The notes beneath the pieces were generated by a model. That model did no database searches. It saw nothing but the letters and a program-made list of their open reading frames with translations, and was not told the origin of the DNA. From a virus: a stretch of DNA of 63,918 nt. Below are positions 10,478 through 19,064 of the stretch, piece by piece. The position numbers and the translations under genes are program-made. The stretch is from positions 1 through 63,918 of the IMG/VR virus record IMGVR_UViG_3300021138_000025; one strand, 5' to 3'. The first letter of the stretch is position 1. Each line of letters begins with the position of its first letter.

Positions 10478-10860
10478 TGGCTACAAAAGCTAACTTAGTA
10501 ATCGATCAAGGCACAACATTTTCCACTGATTTATCGCTGCAAGATAAAAATGGTGATCCGCTCAGCTTGGGTGGATTTACTGCAAATTCTGTAATCAAAA
10601 AATGGTATACTTCTCAAACTTCTGTTCCATTTAATGTTTCTATCAATACAGCTTCTGGAACTATTACTTTAGAATTAGATGCTAGTACTTCTGCTAATTT
10701 ATATGCTGGAAGATATGTTTATGATGTTGATATTACAGAAACTGCTACGGGTACGGTTTCTAGAGTAGTTGAAGGTATTATCACTGTTACTCCATCTGTT
10801 ACTGCTGGAATTTTCTCAACCAATAATACATGGTTTGCCAATGGTTATACTAATGGTTGA
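10477..10860 (+). CDS. Fibre/baseplate accessory protein with a BppU-N-like beta fold
   Basis: A 127-residue protein with the pattern DQGTTFSTDLSLQDKNGDPL, then GFTANSVIKKWYTS, then YAGRYVYDVDIT and GIITVTPSVT. This layout (an unmodified-line "TxF..L.L.D..G.P..L.G" strand pair followed by a TG.I.L..... strand and a closing V.EG.I.V.P strand) is typical of small beta-sandwich domains in phage receptor-binding complexes, for example the N-terminal domain of BppU-type baseplate proteins. The start overlaps the preceding stop as TAATGG. It is likely a small connector in the adhesion apparatus, though the fold is only inferred. Confidence 0.55.
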   Translation: MATKANLVIDQGTTFSTDLSLQDKNGDPLSLGGFTANSVIKKWYTSQTSVPFNVSINTASGTITLELDASTSANLYAGRYVYDVDITETATGTVSRVVEGIITVTPSVTAGIFSTNNTWFANGYTNG

Positions 10861-10865
10861 TAATA

Positions 10866-11240
10866 ATGACCATTATATCTAATGTAACAGTATCTAATAA
10901 AAACGCAGTTGCAGTTTCTGTTTCGCAAAACGAGGGTATTACCATATCAAATACTTCCGCTATTACCACAATTACTAATGTAATAGTAGCTGATAAAAGA
11001 TCAATATCAGTCTCTAGCAATGCTATAGCTGGCATTATAAACACTACAACACCTGTTACTTTAATACCGACGCCGACTATGGCTAGTGGCGCTTCGACAT
11101 TAGAATCTCTTACCGATGTGGTTTCTACTGGTGAAACTACTGGTGACACTTTAGTTTATGATTCAAATACAAAAACATGGATTGCGCAACCGCTTGATTT
11201 GTCAAATGTTACTGGTGGATTAGACGGTGGGACCTTTTAA
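10866..11240 (+). CDS. Small fibre-associated protein ending in LDGGTF
   Basis: I place the start at ATG 10866; a TTG at 10857 in the same frame overlaps the previous stop and is an alternative. The protein of 124 residues is mostly Val/Ser/Asn/Thr beta repeats. It then has SLTDVVSTGETTGDTLVYD, typical of the SLxDVxxxxPxxGQxLxYD motif of fibre proteins, and ends in LDGGTF. The same six C-terminal residues close the unrelated fibre at 11276. Such identical endings suggest a shared docking or maturation signal. Enzymatic motifs are absent. Confidence 0.55.
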   Translation: MTIISNVTVSNKNAVAVSVSQNEGITISNTSAITTITNVIVADKRSISVSSNAIAGIINTTTPVTLIPTPTMASGASTLESLTDVVSTGETTGDTLVYDSNTKTWIAQPLDLSNVTGGLDGGTF

Positions 11241-11242
11241 AT

Positions 11243-11250
11243 AATAAATA
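11243..11250 (+). promoter_or_regulatory. Probable T4-type late promoter, AATAAATA
   Basis: One mismatch to the T4 late -10 box TATAAATA, in the short gap after the gene ending at 11240 and about 26 bases before the fibre start at 11276. The window encodes the matching sigma factor gp55. Confidence 0.5.
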
Positions 11251-11275
11251 GATAAAATTATAAAGGGACCAAAAC

Positions 11276-13414
11276 ATGGCCAACAATAGAATTCAAATTA
11301 AAAGAAGTGCGGCGACTTCTTCGCCAACAACATTAAATCCAGGCGAACTGGCATTTAGTAACGTAACTGGTGGTTCAGGCGTTCTCTTCATTGGTTCTAC
11401 TGATGGTGCTACAGTTGTTCCTATCGCTGGTGTTAGAAATCCAGGAACACTTACTGCAAACCAAGCATTGGTTGCAAACTCGACTTCTGGTATCAATCAG
11501 ATTATCACTTCCAATGTTACCTTACAATATCTTTCCGCTAACGGTTCTTATGGTACTGGAGGTTATTTTCTAGCCTCTGGTGGTACTAGCACTAATGCAT
11601 ATTGGGTTTCTGCGGGTTCAGTTGGTGTTAATGTAAATGCTCAGTATGCATGGACTAATACACAATCCTATTCAAATACAATTACATTTAATGGTTGGAT
11701 TCAATCTACAAATGCTATTTCAGCAAATGGTTCTAATGGTACTTCTGGATATGTTCTAGCTTCTGGTGGTAATGGTAACGTATATTGGGTTGCACCTGCA
11801 AGTTTATCACTTAATACATCTGCACAATATACTTGGTCTAACACCCAGACTTTTCAAAACACTATTACGTTCAGTACTTCAATTCTTGCTAATACAGTTA
11901 ACGCTGCATCATATACCGTCGGTACATGGGGCGGTGCAGCTAATGCATTCATTGCTAATAGCTCATTCGTTGGATGGGGTAATACAACAGCAAACGTGCA
12001 AATAGCATGGGATAGCACTGGTCAAGATTTACTAGCTATCGGTGGTAATCTTAATAACTATGTAGAAGCTGCTATTTGGAATAGTAATACAGGCGTTTCG
12101 GCCTCTGCTGATTTTAGCATTAATGATAATAACGGTCTTTATTCTAATAACTATGTCGATATTGGTATTAATGGTTCTAACTGGTCGAATACTCTTTGGA
12201 CTATCAATGGTCCTTCTGATGGTTATGTTTACACAGGTAATACCAATCTTTCTATCGGTACAGCAGCTGCTTCGTATATTAACTTCTTTACCAATGGCAC
12301 TCTTGCTGGTAATGAACGTATGCGTATTACTTCTGGTGGTAACGTTGGTATCAATAATACCGCTCCAACGAATCAGCTATCTGTAAACGGTTCAACTTAT
12401 CTTGGTGGTACTGTTAACGTATCTGCAAACGTTGTTGGTGTTAATGCTTACTTTACAAACATTAACGCTTCAGCTAACGTTTATGCAACTACAGTTTACG
12501 CCAACGTAACTGGTACATATGCAAATATCACAGGCCAAGTTAATACAGCTACTTTCTATGCAGCCACTTCTGCTAACGTAGGCACTTACTTTACTGTTAA
12601 CTCTACATCTGCTTCTGAAACAGTTAACGCTTCTTTCAGTGGCGCTAATCTTTACGTTAATACAACAAATACTGCCTTTACTTCTAATACTACACTTGGT
12701 GGTACAAATACCTCGATTACTTCGAATGTTCAGTTGTCTGGTACTAACACTTATATTAGCTCGAACGTAACAATTACTGGCGCTAATATTGACGCTACAT
12801 CATCTACTCTTCGTGTGCGTGATATCACTGCTTCTGGTAACCTTATAGTTACTGGTTCAGTTGTTACTGTTAATACAACCACGCTTCAAGTTAATGATAA
12901 CGTAATTGAAATTGGTTTTAATAACGGTGGCCTTTCAACTGATCTTATCGACACTGGTATCTATTCGCCATCTAATACTGGTGGCAGTGTTATCTATTCT
13001 GGCGTTGCTCGTATTGCTGCTTCTTCAAATACAACTGTTCCTTGGTATAAGATCTTTAATACAGCAACTAATCCAAATAGTGGGTTGACTATTGTAAGCT
13101 CTACAACTGGCGCTCTACAGGCTTATCTATATCCATATGGTCTTGGTGGGGCTTTTGTTGCTAACTCAACTGTTGTTAATATAACAGCAAATGGTACTCT
13201 TTCAGCTACTATTACTGCTAATACTTTAACACTAACAACTAACCTTGCTACTACTTCAGGCGGTACTGGTCAAAATGCATATTCTTCTGGTGATTTATTG
13301 GTTGGTAATACCGCCAATGCTTTAACAAGATTAGGTATCGGTACAGACGGATATGTTCTTCAAGTTAATGGAACAACTGTTGCTTGGAATACTTTAGATG
13401 GTGGAACATTTTAA
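11276..13414 (+). CDS. Large tail fibre protein with Mtd-N-like start
   Basis: A 712-residue fibre. The N-terminus NNRIQIKRSAATSSPTTLNP plus GELAFSN and LFIGSTDG has the layout of the major-tropism-determinant N-terminal domain (IQIRR...L..GELA...D...L.IG) found in many phage fibres. The body has tandem near-repeats (AQYAWTNTQSYSNTITFNG and AQYTWSNTQTFQNTITF), and the string SANGSNGTSGYVLASGGNG occurs in related form twice. It ends in a segment with TSGGTGQNAY and LDGGTF. Start ATG 11276 follows AAAGGGACCAAAAC and a late-promoter-like box. It is clearly a virion fibre; which fibre (long, short or decorative) is unknown. Confidence 0.75.
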   Translation: MANNRIQIKRSAATSSPTTLNPGELAFSNVTGGSGVLFIGSTDGATVVPIAGVRNPGTLTANQALVANSTSGINQIITSNVTLQYLSANGSYGTGGYFLASGGTSTNAYWVSAGSVGVNVNAQYAWTNTQSYSNTITFNGWIQSTNAISANGSNGTSGYVLASGGNGNVYWVAPASLSLNTSAQYTWSNTQTFQNTITFSTSILANTVNAASYTVGTWGGAANAFIANSSFVGWGNTTANVQIAWDSTGQDLLAIGGNLNNYVEAAIWNSNTGVSASADFSINDNNGLYSNNYVDIGINGSNWSNTLWTINGPSDGYVYTGNTNLSIGTAAASYINFFTNGTLAGNERMRITSGGNVGINNTAPTNQLSVNGSTYLGGTVNVSANVVGVNAYFTNINASANVYATTVYANVTGTYANITGQVNTATFYAATSANVGTYFTVNSTSASETVNASFSGANLYVNTTNTAFTSNTTLGGTNTSITSNVQLSGTNTYISSNVTITGANIDATSSTLRVRDITASGNLIVTGSVVTVNTTTLQVNDNVIEIGFNNGGLSTDLIDTGIYSPSNTGGSVIYSGVARIAASSNTTVPWYKIFNTATNPNSGLTIVSSTTGALQAYLYPYGLGGAFVANSTVVNITANGTLSATITANTLTLTTNLATTSGGTGQNAYSSGDLLVGNTANALTRLGIGTDGYVLQVNGTTVAWNTLDGGTF

Positions 13415-13429
13415 TTAAGTGGAGTTATT

Positions 13430-13639
13430 ATGGATACTGAATTTGTAAATTTATATATTGAACGAATTGTCAAAGAAGTTGAGGAGTTGACTAAAGCTCG
13501 ACTCCTCAATGAAGCTAAAACTAATTATCTTGAAAATGCAAATCAAAAATTGATTAAGCATATCGAACAGTTAGAAATGCAAATAGAAAAACAAAATAAA
13601 AAAACTAAAAAAGAAGTAAATACTTTAGAACAATTTTAA
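13430..13639 (+). CDS. Small coiled-coil protein in the fibre block
   Basis: Sixty-nine residues, highly charged and helical, with a long heptad-like run (IERIVKEVEELTKARLLNE, then NQKLIKHIEQLEMQIEKQ) and no beta-fibre composition. It sits between two Mtd-N-like fibres with a good ribosome site, GTGGAGTTATT, before the ATG. It might be a fibre chaperone, trimerisation factor or minor structural protein; nothing in the sequence decides this. Confidence 0.6.
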   Translation: MDTEFVNLYIERIVKEVEELTKARLLNEAKTNYLENANQKLIKHIEQLEMQIEKQNKKTKKEVNTLEQF

Positions 13640-13670
13640 ACCTCGGTAAATACCGATATGAGGACGCCAT

Positions 13671-14984
13671 ATGGCAAACAATAGAGTATATGTAAAGAGA
13701 ACGTCTACAACTGGTCGTGCACCTAATACGACAGCCTCTTACGCAACTAATACCCAATATATTGCTGCTGGCGAATTAGCCCTCAATATGACTGATCAGA
13801 TTCTTTATACATCTGATGGCACAAATCTTATTACTGTTGGTTCAAATCTTACATCTTTGAACGTTAGTGGTAATACTAAAGTAGTCAATGTGTATTCAAC
13901 TGGTGTTGTCAATTCTGCTTCTCACACAGTAGGCACTGCATTTACAGCTAACTCATCGATGACTAATACGGTTTCTTTAGTAGTCTCGACTAATGTGGCT
14001 ACGATTGGCACAGCTGCATATTTTATATCAAATGGCAACATAGGCATTGGTACTAATACACCAAATGCATCACTTTCGATTACTCCTTCAACTGCTTCTG
14101 GTACTGCAGGAGCAGTAAATAAGATACGCGTATATGATGATAATTCAGGATCATTATATGGTCTGGGCGTTTCAACTGCTTCTTTAGATATCGTGACGGG
14201 ATATGGTGGACAGATTAATTTCTATGGTGGTGGCAACACTCCAATTTTACTTGCTAGGATAGATAGTCAAGGAAATGCTGCTTTTGGAGAAACTAGTGAT
14301 ACAGCCAGAGCTGCAATAACAGGATATGCTGTTAATAATGCTGCAGGTTTATATGTTTTTGGTGGCGGTGGCGGTGGCACATATACTGATATTATGGGCG
14401 CTAACTATGACAGTTGGACAGGTGGAGCTCCTGGTACTATAAGATTTTATGATAGTAATTATAGTGCTGATATAGCATTCTTGATGAAAACTCAAGGTGC
14501 TAGCACTACACCTAGTAACGAACGTGTTCGTTTTTCTGCTAACGGTAATGTGGGTATTGGTAATGCTGCACCAATTGATAAATTGTCAGTCAATGGCACA
14601 ACTTATTTTGGAGCGAACGTAAAAATTGCAGCTGGTATATCTGTTATCGATTCAACAGGATCTGGAGGTACTATCGGTCAAGTACTGACTTCAAATGGTT
14701 CTGGCAATGTGTATTGGGCGGCTGGTGGTATTGGTTCAGTTAATACTGCAGCTCAATATACTTGGTCTAATACTCAAACTTTTTCTGCAAACCAAACGTT
14801 ATTTACAAGTAGCAACGCATCGACCAACGCGACTACTGGTTCTATTGTTGCAAACGGTGGTATAGCTGCAAATGGTAACATATATACTGCTGGACATATT
14901 GGTTATGCCAACTCTGCTGGCGCAAACCAAGCTTATACTTATTACAACTCATCAACTGGAACTCTTGATACGGTATTTGGATAA
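13671..14984 (+). CDS. Tail fibre protein with Mtd-N-like start
   Basis: A 437-residue fibre paralogous to the one at 11276. It begins NNRVYVKRTSTTGRAPNT, then has AAGELALNMTDQILYTSDG, the same GELA...LYxxDG layout. The body includes a Gly-rich turn (FGGGGGGTYTD) and the segment SNERVRFSANGNVGIGNAAP, matching NERMRITSGGNVGINNTAP in the 11276 fibre, so the two share a repeated beta module. It also has QYTWSNTQTF like its neighbour. The start follows a small palindrome (CGGTAAATACCG) and ATGAGGACGCC. The stop overlaps the next start (TAATGG). Confidence 0.7.
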   Translation: MANNRVYVKRTSTTGRAPNTTASYATNTQYIAAGELALNMTDQILYTSDGTNLITVGSNLTSLNVSGNTKVVNVYSTGVVNSASHTVGTAFTANSSMTNTVSLVVSTNVATIGTAAYFISNGNIGIGTNTPNASLSITPSTASGTAGAVNKIRVYDDNSGSLYGLGVSTASLDIVTGYGGQINFYGGGNTPILLARIDSQGNAAFGETSDTARAAITGYAVNNAAGLYVFGGGGGGTYTDIMGANYDSWTGGAPGTIRFYDSNYSADIAFLMKTQGASTTPSNERVRFSANGNVGIGNAAPIDKLSVNGTTYFGANVKIAAGISVIDSTGSGGTIGQVLTSNGSGNVYWAAGGIGSVNTAAQYTWSNTQTFSANQTLFTSSNASTNATTGSIVANGGIAANGNIYTAGHIGYANSAGANQAYTYYNSSTGTLDTVFG

Positions 14985-15934
14985 TGGCTACTACTAGGTT
15001 ATACAGTAACGGTACTCTTGGTGTATCTGGTCTTGGTGCGCATGGCGTTCTTGATGAAATGACACTTCCGTATCTTTATACGGGCAGCATTTATTTTGCT
15101 TCTGCAAATTCTGATTATCTATCAAGTGCAGCAAATTCTGTTTTCCAAGCAAATACTCCAGGCGGTTTAACCGTAGAAGCTTGGATATACCCACTTACTG
15201 TTAGTGGTACACTTGGCATAATTGGATATAATAATATTGGTTCGCAGTCTGGAAATAGTAGTGCTGGCGGCTGGATGCTTGCTTTTACTGGAACTGCAGG
15301 ACAACTATATCTGTCTACGTATAATACTGCAGGCTCTAGTTCAACATCAACTCTTAATAGTGGTACAACCTTAATAACTGCAAATACTTGGAATCATGTT
15401 GCATTTACATGCAGTGGAACTGTTGGTACTTTATGGATAAATGGCGTAAACGTAGGCAGTAATACTTTAGGCTCAATATCCTACGGGGCGGCTACTCTAC
15501 GCGTCGGGGCTTGGAATTATACCACGCCTAGATACTTTAACGGCTATATGACAGATATTCGTATTACCAGTGGTGTTCAATTATATACTACTACTTTTAC
15601 ACCTCCTGCACAAAAACTTCCCGTTCTTGCAAACACCCAGCTTCTTTTGAGCACGTATTACAACAATCCATCAGTTAACGTATTTACAGACTCAAGTTCG
15701 TATGCTAGAACTATAACAGTAAACGGTTCTGGAGCACCTGTTAGCATTAATGCCACTCCTGTGACCAATTATCCATCAACCGTAACGCCTCCGCAAAGGA
15801 TATATAGTAATGGGACTTTGCAAGTATTAGGAAGTTTTGACGAAGAAACTGCTTTAATAGGCGTTTCTAATAGATTGTTCAGTAATGGTCTTCTAAGAAC
15901 AGCTGGTATTTTTGATGAAGTTACAACATTTTAA
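14984..15934 (+). CDS. Fibre protein with LamG-like (concanavalin-type) domain
   Basis: A 316-residue protein. Residues about 30-205 form a LamG/concanavalin-like jelly roll: GSIYFASANSDYLSSAAN, GGLTVEAWIYPL, NTWNHVAFTCSGTVGTLWIN, RYFNGYMTDIRITSG and LYTTTFTPPAQ are the successive strands of that family. LamG domains commonly bind sugars, so it is a plausible receptor-binding module. The domain is framed by a short repeat seen three times: RLYSNGTLGVSG...LDE at the start, then RIYSNGTLQVLGSFDEE and RLFSNGLLRTAGIFDEV near the end. The start overlaps the previous stop. Confidence 0.75.
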   Translation: MATTRLYSNGTLGVSGLGAHGVLDEMTLPYLYTGSIYFASANSDYLSSAANSVFQANTPGGLTVEAWIYPLTVSGTLGIIGYNNIGSQSGNSSAGGWMLAFTGTAGQLYLSTYNTAGSSSTSTLNSGTTLITANTWNHVAFTCSGTVGTLWINGVNVGSNTLGSISYGAATLRVGAWNYTTPRYFNGYMTDIRITSGVQLYTTTFTPPAQKLPVLANTQLLLSTYYNNPSVNVFTDSSSYARTITVNGSGAPVSINATPVTNYPSTVTPPQRIYSNGTLQVLGSFDEETALIGVSNRLFSNGLLRTAGIFDEVTTF

Positions 15935-15948
15935 TGGAGAATAATTAG

Positions 15949-16347
15949 ATGGCGCTTCTTTCGACTGGAACAAGAGTATACGGAAATGCTAGTATAGATA
16001 CGCAATTAACCGTCAATACAAATTTTACTGCCAATACTCTCGGTGTTTATAATAATACTAATACGTTTACTTTTGGTACGTCATCGCTTGCAGCAAATGG
16101 TTATACGTATCTCCCAAACGGAGTAAAAATGACATGGTTTACTGCATCGGTAACTAATGGCGCGGCTCAAGCACTGGCGTATCCGTCAGCATTTTCTACA
16201 AATGCTTACAGTATTCACGCGGTATGCGCAAGTACTGCCCAAACTGCAGCAGTAACTATAAAAACAACTATTGCTAATGCAACCCATGTTACTGCAAATA
16301 GTATTGGCGTTAATACTTCATGGTATTTTGTAGCGTTAGGAGTATAA
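15949..16347 (+). CDS. Short fibre-tip protein
   Basis: A 132-residue protein. Most of it is the fibre-tip domain with GYTYLPNGVKMTWFTASV, related to the motif in the first gene of the window and in the gene at 17320, and it ends WYFVALGV. The N-terminal 40 residues carry Asn/Thr repeats that could form a short triple-helical stalk. Start ATG 15949 follows GGAGAATAATTAG. It probably forms a small spike or the distal tip of a neighbouring fibre. Confidence 0.6.
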   Translation: MALLSTGTRVYGNASIDTQLTVNTNFTANTLGVYNNTNTFTFGTSSLAANGYTYLPNGVKMTWFTASVTNGAAQALAYPSAFSTNAYSIHAVCASTAQTAAVTIKTTIANATHVTANSIGVNTSWYFVALGV

Positions 16348-16348
16348 T

Positions 16349-16672
16349 ATGAATATTGTATATACAAGAGAATACTCGCAAGTAATGGTAACAAATGAAA
16401 ACTCTTTAACTGATGTTGTAAAATCTTTCTATTGTAATATTATAGGGACGGATTCTGATTCGGGTGTATCAGTTCCAGTTGGTTTTGGCGTATCACTTAC
16501 TTCCCCTGATCCAAGTACATTTGTACAATTTACTAATCTAACGCCAGCAATTCTTGATGGTTGGGTTAATGAAAATGTTGATATTAAATACTATGAAAAT
16601 ATAATTTCTACATCAATAAGTAACATTATTAATCCTCCAACTGTAAATAAAGAGCTGCCATGGGTTTCTTAA
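16349..16672 (+). CDS. Small conserved phage protein, DUF7936-like
   Basis: A 107-residue protein lacking the fibre composition. Its order of features (SFYCNIIGTDSDSGVS strand pair, then GFGVSLTSPDPSTFVQF, LTPAILDGWVNE, and a final INPPTVNKELPWVS) matches a family of small proteins found next to tail or fibre genes, where the ending is characteristically NPPxVxxxLPW. I believe this is the DUF7936 family. Only two bases separate it from the previous gene. Function is unknown. Confidence 0.55.
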   Translation: MNIVYTREYSQVMVTNENSLTDVVKSFYCNIIGTDSDSGVSVPVGFGVSLTSPDPSTFVQFTNLTPAILDGWVNENVDIKYYENIISTSISNIINPPTVNKELPWVS

Positions 16673-16699
16673 CCAACGAGTTAACAAAACTATAATTTG

Positions 16700-16707
16700 T
16701 ATAAATA
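16700..16707 (+). promoter_or_regulatory. T4-type late promoter, TATAAATA
   Basis: A perfect match to the T4 late -10 box. It lies in the 66-base gap between the genes ending at 16672 and starting at 16739, and probably serves the fibre genes from 16739 onward. Confidence 0.7.
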
Positions 16708-16738
16708 AAAGAAATATCGCCAATAGGGAGAGTGAACT

Positions 16739-17323
16739 TTGGCCGACACTAATTTCATAGTTAAAGACGGTTTAACCGTCAATTCAACAGCTATAGTCAA
16801 TTCAACAGCTATATATTTCGGCACGATTAGTGCATCATCTAATGGATATTTCTCCAATCAAACTATTATTACCATCGGTAATTCATCTGTTAATGGTACG
16901 ATAAATTCAACATCTGTATCTCAAACAGCAAATAATACTTTGTATGTTGGATCTACAACAGCTGCTAACGTAGTTTCGAATACACAATTAACTTCTAATT
17001 TAGCTAACTATGCAACATTATCTGGCGCTACATTTACAGGTAATGTTTATGTCGGTACTGGATCAAGTAATACATGGGTTACAACTTCTGGTATTTACTT
17101 CGATGGTGTTCCTTTTTCTGGCGGTACTGATTATAGTAAAGGTAACTATGGTGCAGTTGGCTCTCCTTTAAATGCAGGCAATATGTTTAGAATTAATGCC
17201 AATACAGTTTCTAACAATGTAACTATTGACGCGCAAGATAATGCATCTGTTATTGGTCCTATAACAATCAGCGGTGCTTATTCGATAACAATTTCAACTG
17301 GCGGTAGATTGGTAATACTATGA
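16739..17323 (+). CDS. Tail fibre/adhesin protein
   Basis: A 194-residue protein started from TTG 16739 behind AGGGAGAGTGAAC. It is Asn/Ser/Thr-rich with a duplicated NSTAIVNSTAIYFG opening. It contains LANYATLSGATFTGNV, a widespread fibre linker that precedes trimeric domains. The C-terminal block ASVIGPITISGAYSITISTG ends in RLVIL. This ending is shared in related form with the protein at 18104 (SVGPLTINSGVVITIPSG, KWVVL). It overlaps the next start codon (ATGA). It is likely a small fibre component. Confidence 0.6.
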   Translation: MADTNFIVKDGLTVNSTAIVNSTAIYFGTISASSNGYFSNQTIITIGNSSVNGTINSTSVSQTANNTLYVGSTTAANVVSNTQLTSNLANYATLSGATFTGNVYVGTGSSNTWVTTSGIYFDGVPFSGGTDYSKGNYGAVGSPLNAGNMFRINANTVSNNVTIDAQDNASVIGPITISGAYSITISTGGRLVIL

Positions 17324-18102
17324 GTACACTTAATGTAGCAAATATAAAATCATCAAATAGCATAACTGATTTATCAGTCTCCTCTGCTAATACTACTAGC
17401 GGTTCATTAGTTGTATGGTCAAATGGTGCTGGTGTAGTTATCAATGGTAACTATGCTACGCCAGATGCATATTTCTATTCTAATGGGCAAGTTTATGTTC
17501 CAACACAAATTCTTGCAGGTACAAATTCGGGCGCTGTAACTGCTATTACTGGCATATCCAATACTGCATATGGTGTTTATGGCAATTCGAATACTTTAAT
17601 AGGCGTCTATGGATTTTCTAATACAGGTTATGGTGTTTATGGATCATCTCCATCTGGAACTGCTGGTGTTTACGGATTATCAAATACAGGTTATGGTATT
17701 ATTGCTTCATCAAATACTGGACCTGCTCTTTATGCACAATCAAATACAGGTGTTGTAGCGCAGTTCTCTAATGCTACTACTACACTTGCTAGAGTGGAAG
17801 CCAACGGTAACTTTACACTCGGTTCTTCTACTATTGCAGCGAACGGTTATACTCTTTTACCAAACGGATTATTGTTACAGTGGGGTTCAATGACAGCTAC
17901 AGTTAACGCTTCAACTATTGCAATAGGATCTTTTACAACACCGTTTAACACTTTGTATTCATTCCTAATAACTGGAAAAAACGTAGTTAACATAACTCAA
18001 GCTTCTACTGTTAGTGCAAATAATACAAATTTTTCATGGTATACAAATTATTCAGCTGGTGCAACTTCAACTGTAATGAACTATATGGCAATAGGAGTTT
18101 GA
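17320..18102 (+). CDS. Tail fibre with YGVYG repeats and LPNG tip domain
   Basis: A 260-residue fibre. The N-terminus STLNVANIKSSNSIT is the short attachment peptide (S-x-L-x-V-x-x-I) that starts several adhesins here. Residues about 80-145 form imperfect repeats of the type SNTxYGVYGxS (four to five copies), as in beta-helical fibres. The end is a tip domain with GYTLLPNGLLLQWGSMT and a final MAIGV, like the first gene of the window. Only one base separates it from the next ATG. A receptor-contacting role is inferred. Confidence 0.65.
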   Translation: MSTLNVANIKSSNSITDLSVSSANTTSGSLVVWSNGAGVVINGNYATPDAYFYSNGQVYVPTQILAGTNSGAVTAITGISNTAYGVYGNSNTLIGVYGFSNTGYGVYGSSPSGTAGVYGLSNTGYGIIASSNTGPALYAQSNTGVVAQFSNATTTLARVEANGNFTLGSSTIAANGYTLLPNGLLLQWGSMTATVNASTIAIGSFTTPFNTLYSFLITGKNVVNITQASTVSANNTNFSWYTNYSAGATSTVMNYMAIGV

Positions 18103-18103
18103 T

Positions 18104-18451
18104 ATGTCAACACTACAGGTAGCTAATATTTGGTTTGAATCGACTCAAAACAATGGTATGTCATATATAGGTGGCAATCCTAATACATTCGCATTGCAAT
18201 TAGGTGGCGCTAACGTAATGACATTTGCCACTGGTACAGGCGGCGCATTATCAGTTGGTAATGGTTCAGTATACACTACTGTTAACTCATCTGTCGTATC
18301 ATTAGGTGGTGCATTTTATGAAAACAGCAGAACAGTAGCAACAAATTATACAATTTCAACAGGAAAATCAGCAATGTCAGTTGGTCCTTTAACAATAAAT
18401 AGTGGTGTTGTAATAACAATTCCTTCAGGAAGCAAGTGGGTGGTACTATGA
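18104..18451 (+). CDS. Small adhesin-like fibre protein
   Basis: A 115-residue protein with the attachment peptide STLQVANIWFESTQNN. It has a Gly/Thr-rich middle and the ending SVGPLTINSGVVITIPSG, KWVVL, related to the C-terminus of the 16739 protein. This C-terminal segment resembles a short left-handed beta-helix cap seen at the end of many phage surface proteins. It is translationally coupled to the following gene (ATGA overlap). Confidence 0.55.
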   Translation: MSTLQVANIWFESTQNNGMSYIGGNPNTFALQLGGANVMTFATGTGGALSVGNGSVYTTVNSSVVSLGGAFYENSRTVATNYTISTGKSAMSVGPLTINSGVVITIPSGSKWVVL

Positions 18452-19056
18452 GTTCAATTACAATCAACGGTGATACGAGCGGTTCGGTAATCCTTCAGGC
18501 CAATGCTACGGCGGGATCTAGTACACTTTATCTACCAGTAGGCACTGGTACTATTGCAGCGCAAGGTGTATCTACGAATATTGTAACAGGTGCAGTAGTT
18601 ACGCCAACTTCTGGTACAACAGCAACATTAGCAACAGGTATTCCTTCTTGGGTTAAACGAATAACTATTCAATTTTATGGTGTAGTTATGGGAACAGCAA
18701 CAACATCTCTTGTTGTCCAGTTAGGAACATCTGGTGGATTTGTTACCAGCGGTTATAATAGTGTTTCTTTTTATGAAGCAAGTACACCTACTAATGGTTT
18801 TCAAAGTGCGACGAATGGTATGCAATTTGGAACAATGACCAGTAACTCACAAACATTATTTGGCACTTTTGTATTAACAACTACTGGTGGTAATATTTGG
18901 ATTGGTAGTGGGACGAATGGTATAACAGCTGATACTTTAGCATGTTTTAATAGTGGCTATTTGTCTTTAGGTGGCGTTTTAACACAGCTTCAGATGAGTA
19001 CTTCTGCTGGAACTGGTACATTTTCTTCAGGTACATTTAATATACTTTACGAGTGA
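18448..19056 (+). CDS. Adhesin-like fibre protein, paralogue of the next gene
   Basis: I start this at the ATG overlapping the previous stop (18448); a GTG twelve bases upstream is less likely. The 202-residue protein contains LPVGTGTIAAQGVSTNIVTG, then IPSWVKRITIQF, and ends TFNILYE. The next gene has IPAGTGTTAVQGVSTNIV, IPSWVRRVTINL and the end ANILYE in the same order, so the two are tandem duplicates that have since diverged. Small proteins of this layout (IPSWxKRITxxF) occur in many phage tail clusters. A structural or adhesive role is inferred. Confidence 0.6.
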   Translation: MSSITINGDTSGSVILQANATAGSSTLYLPVGTGTIAAQGVSTNIVTGAVVTPTSGTTATLATGIPSWVKRITIQFYGVVMGTATTSLVVQLGTSGGFVTSGYNSVSFYEASTPTNGFQSATNGMQFGTMTSNSQTLFGTFVLTTTGGNIWIGSGTNGITADTLACFNSGYLSLGGVLTQLQMSTSAGTGTFSSGTFNILYE

Positions 19057-19064
19057 GAAAATAA

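Noticed and set aside
17557-17757. Possible CRISPR-like or tandem DNA repeat array (YGVYG region)
   Set aside because: The repeats are in frame, degenerate at DNA level and encode protein repeats of a fibre; there are no spacers.
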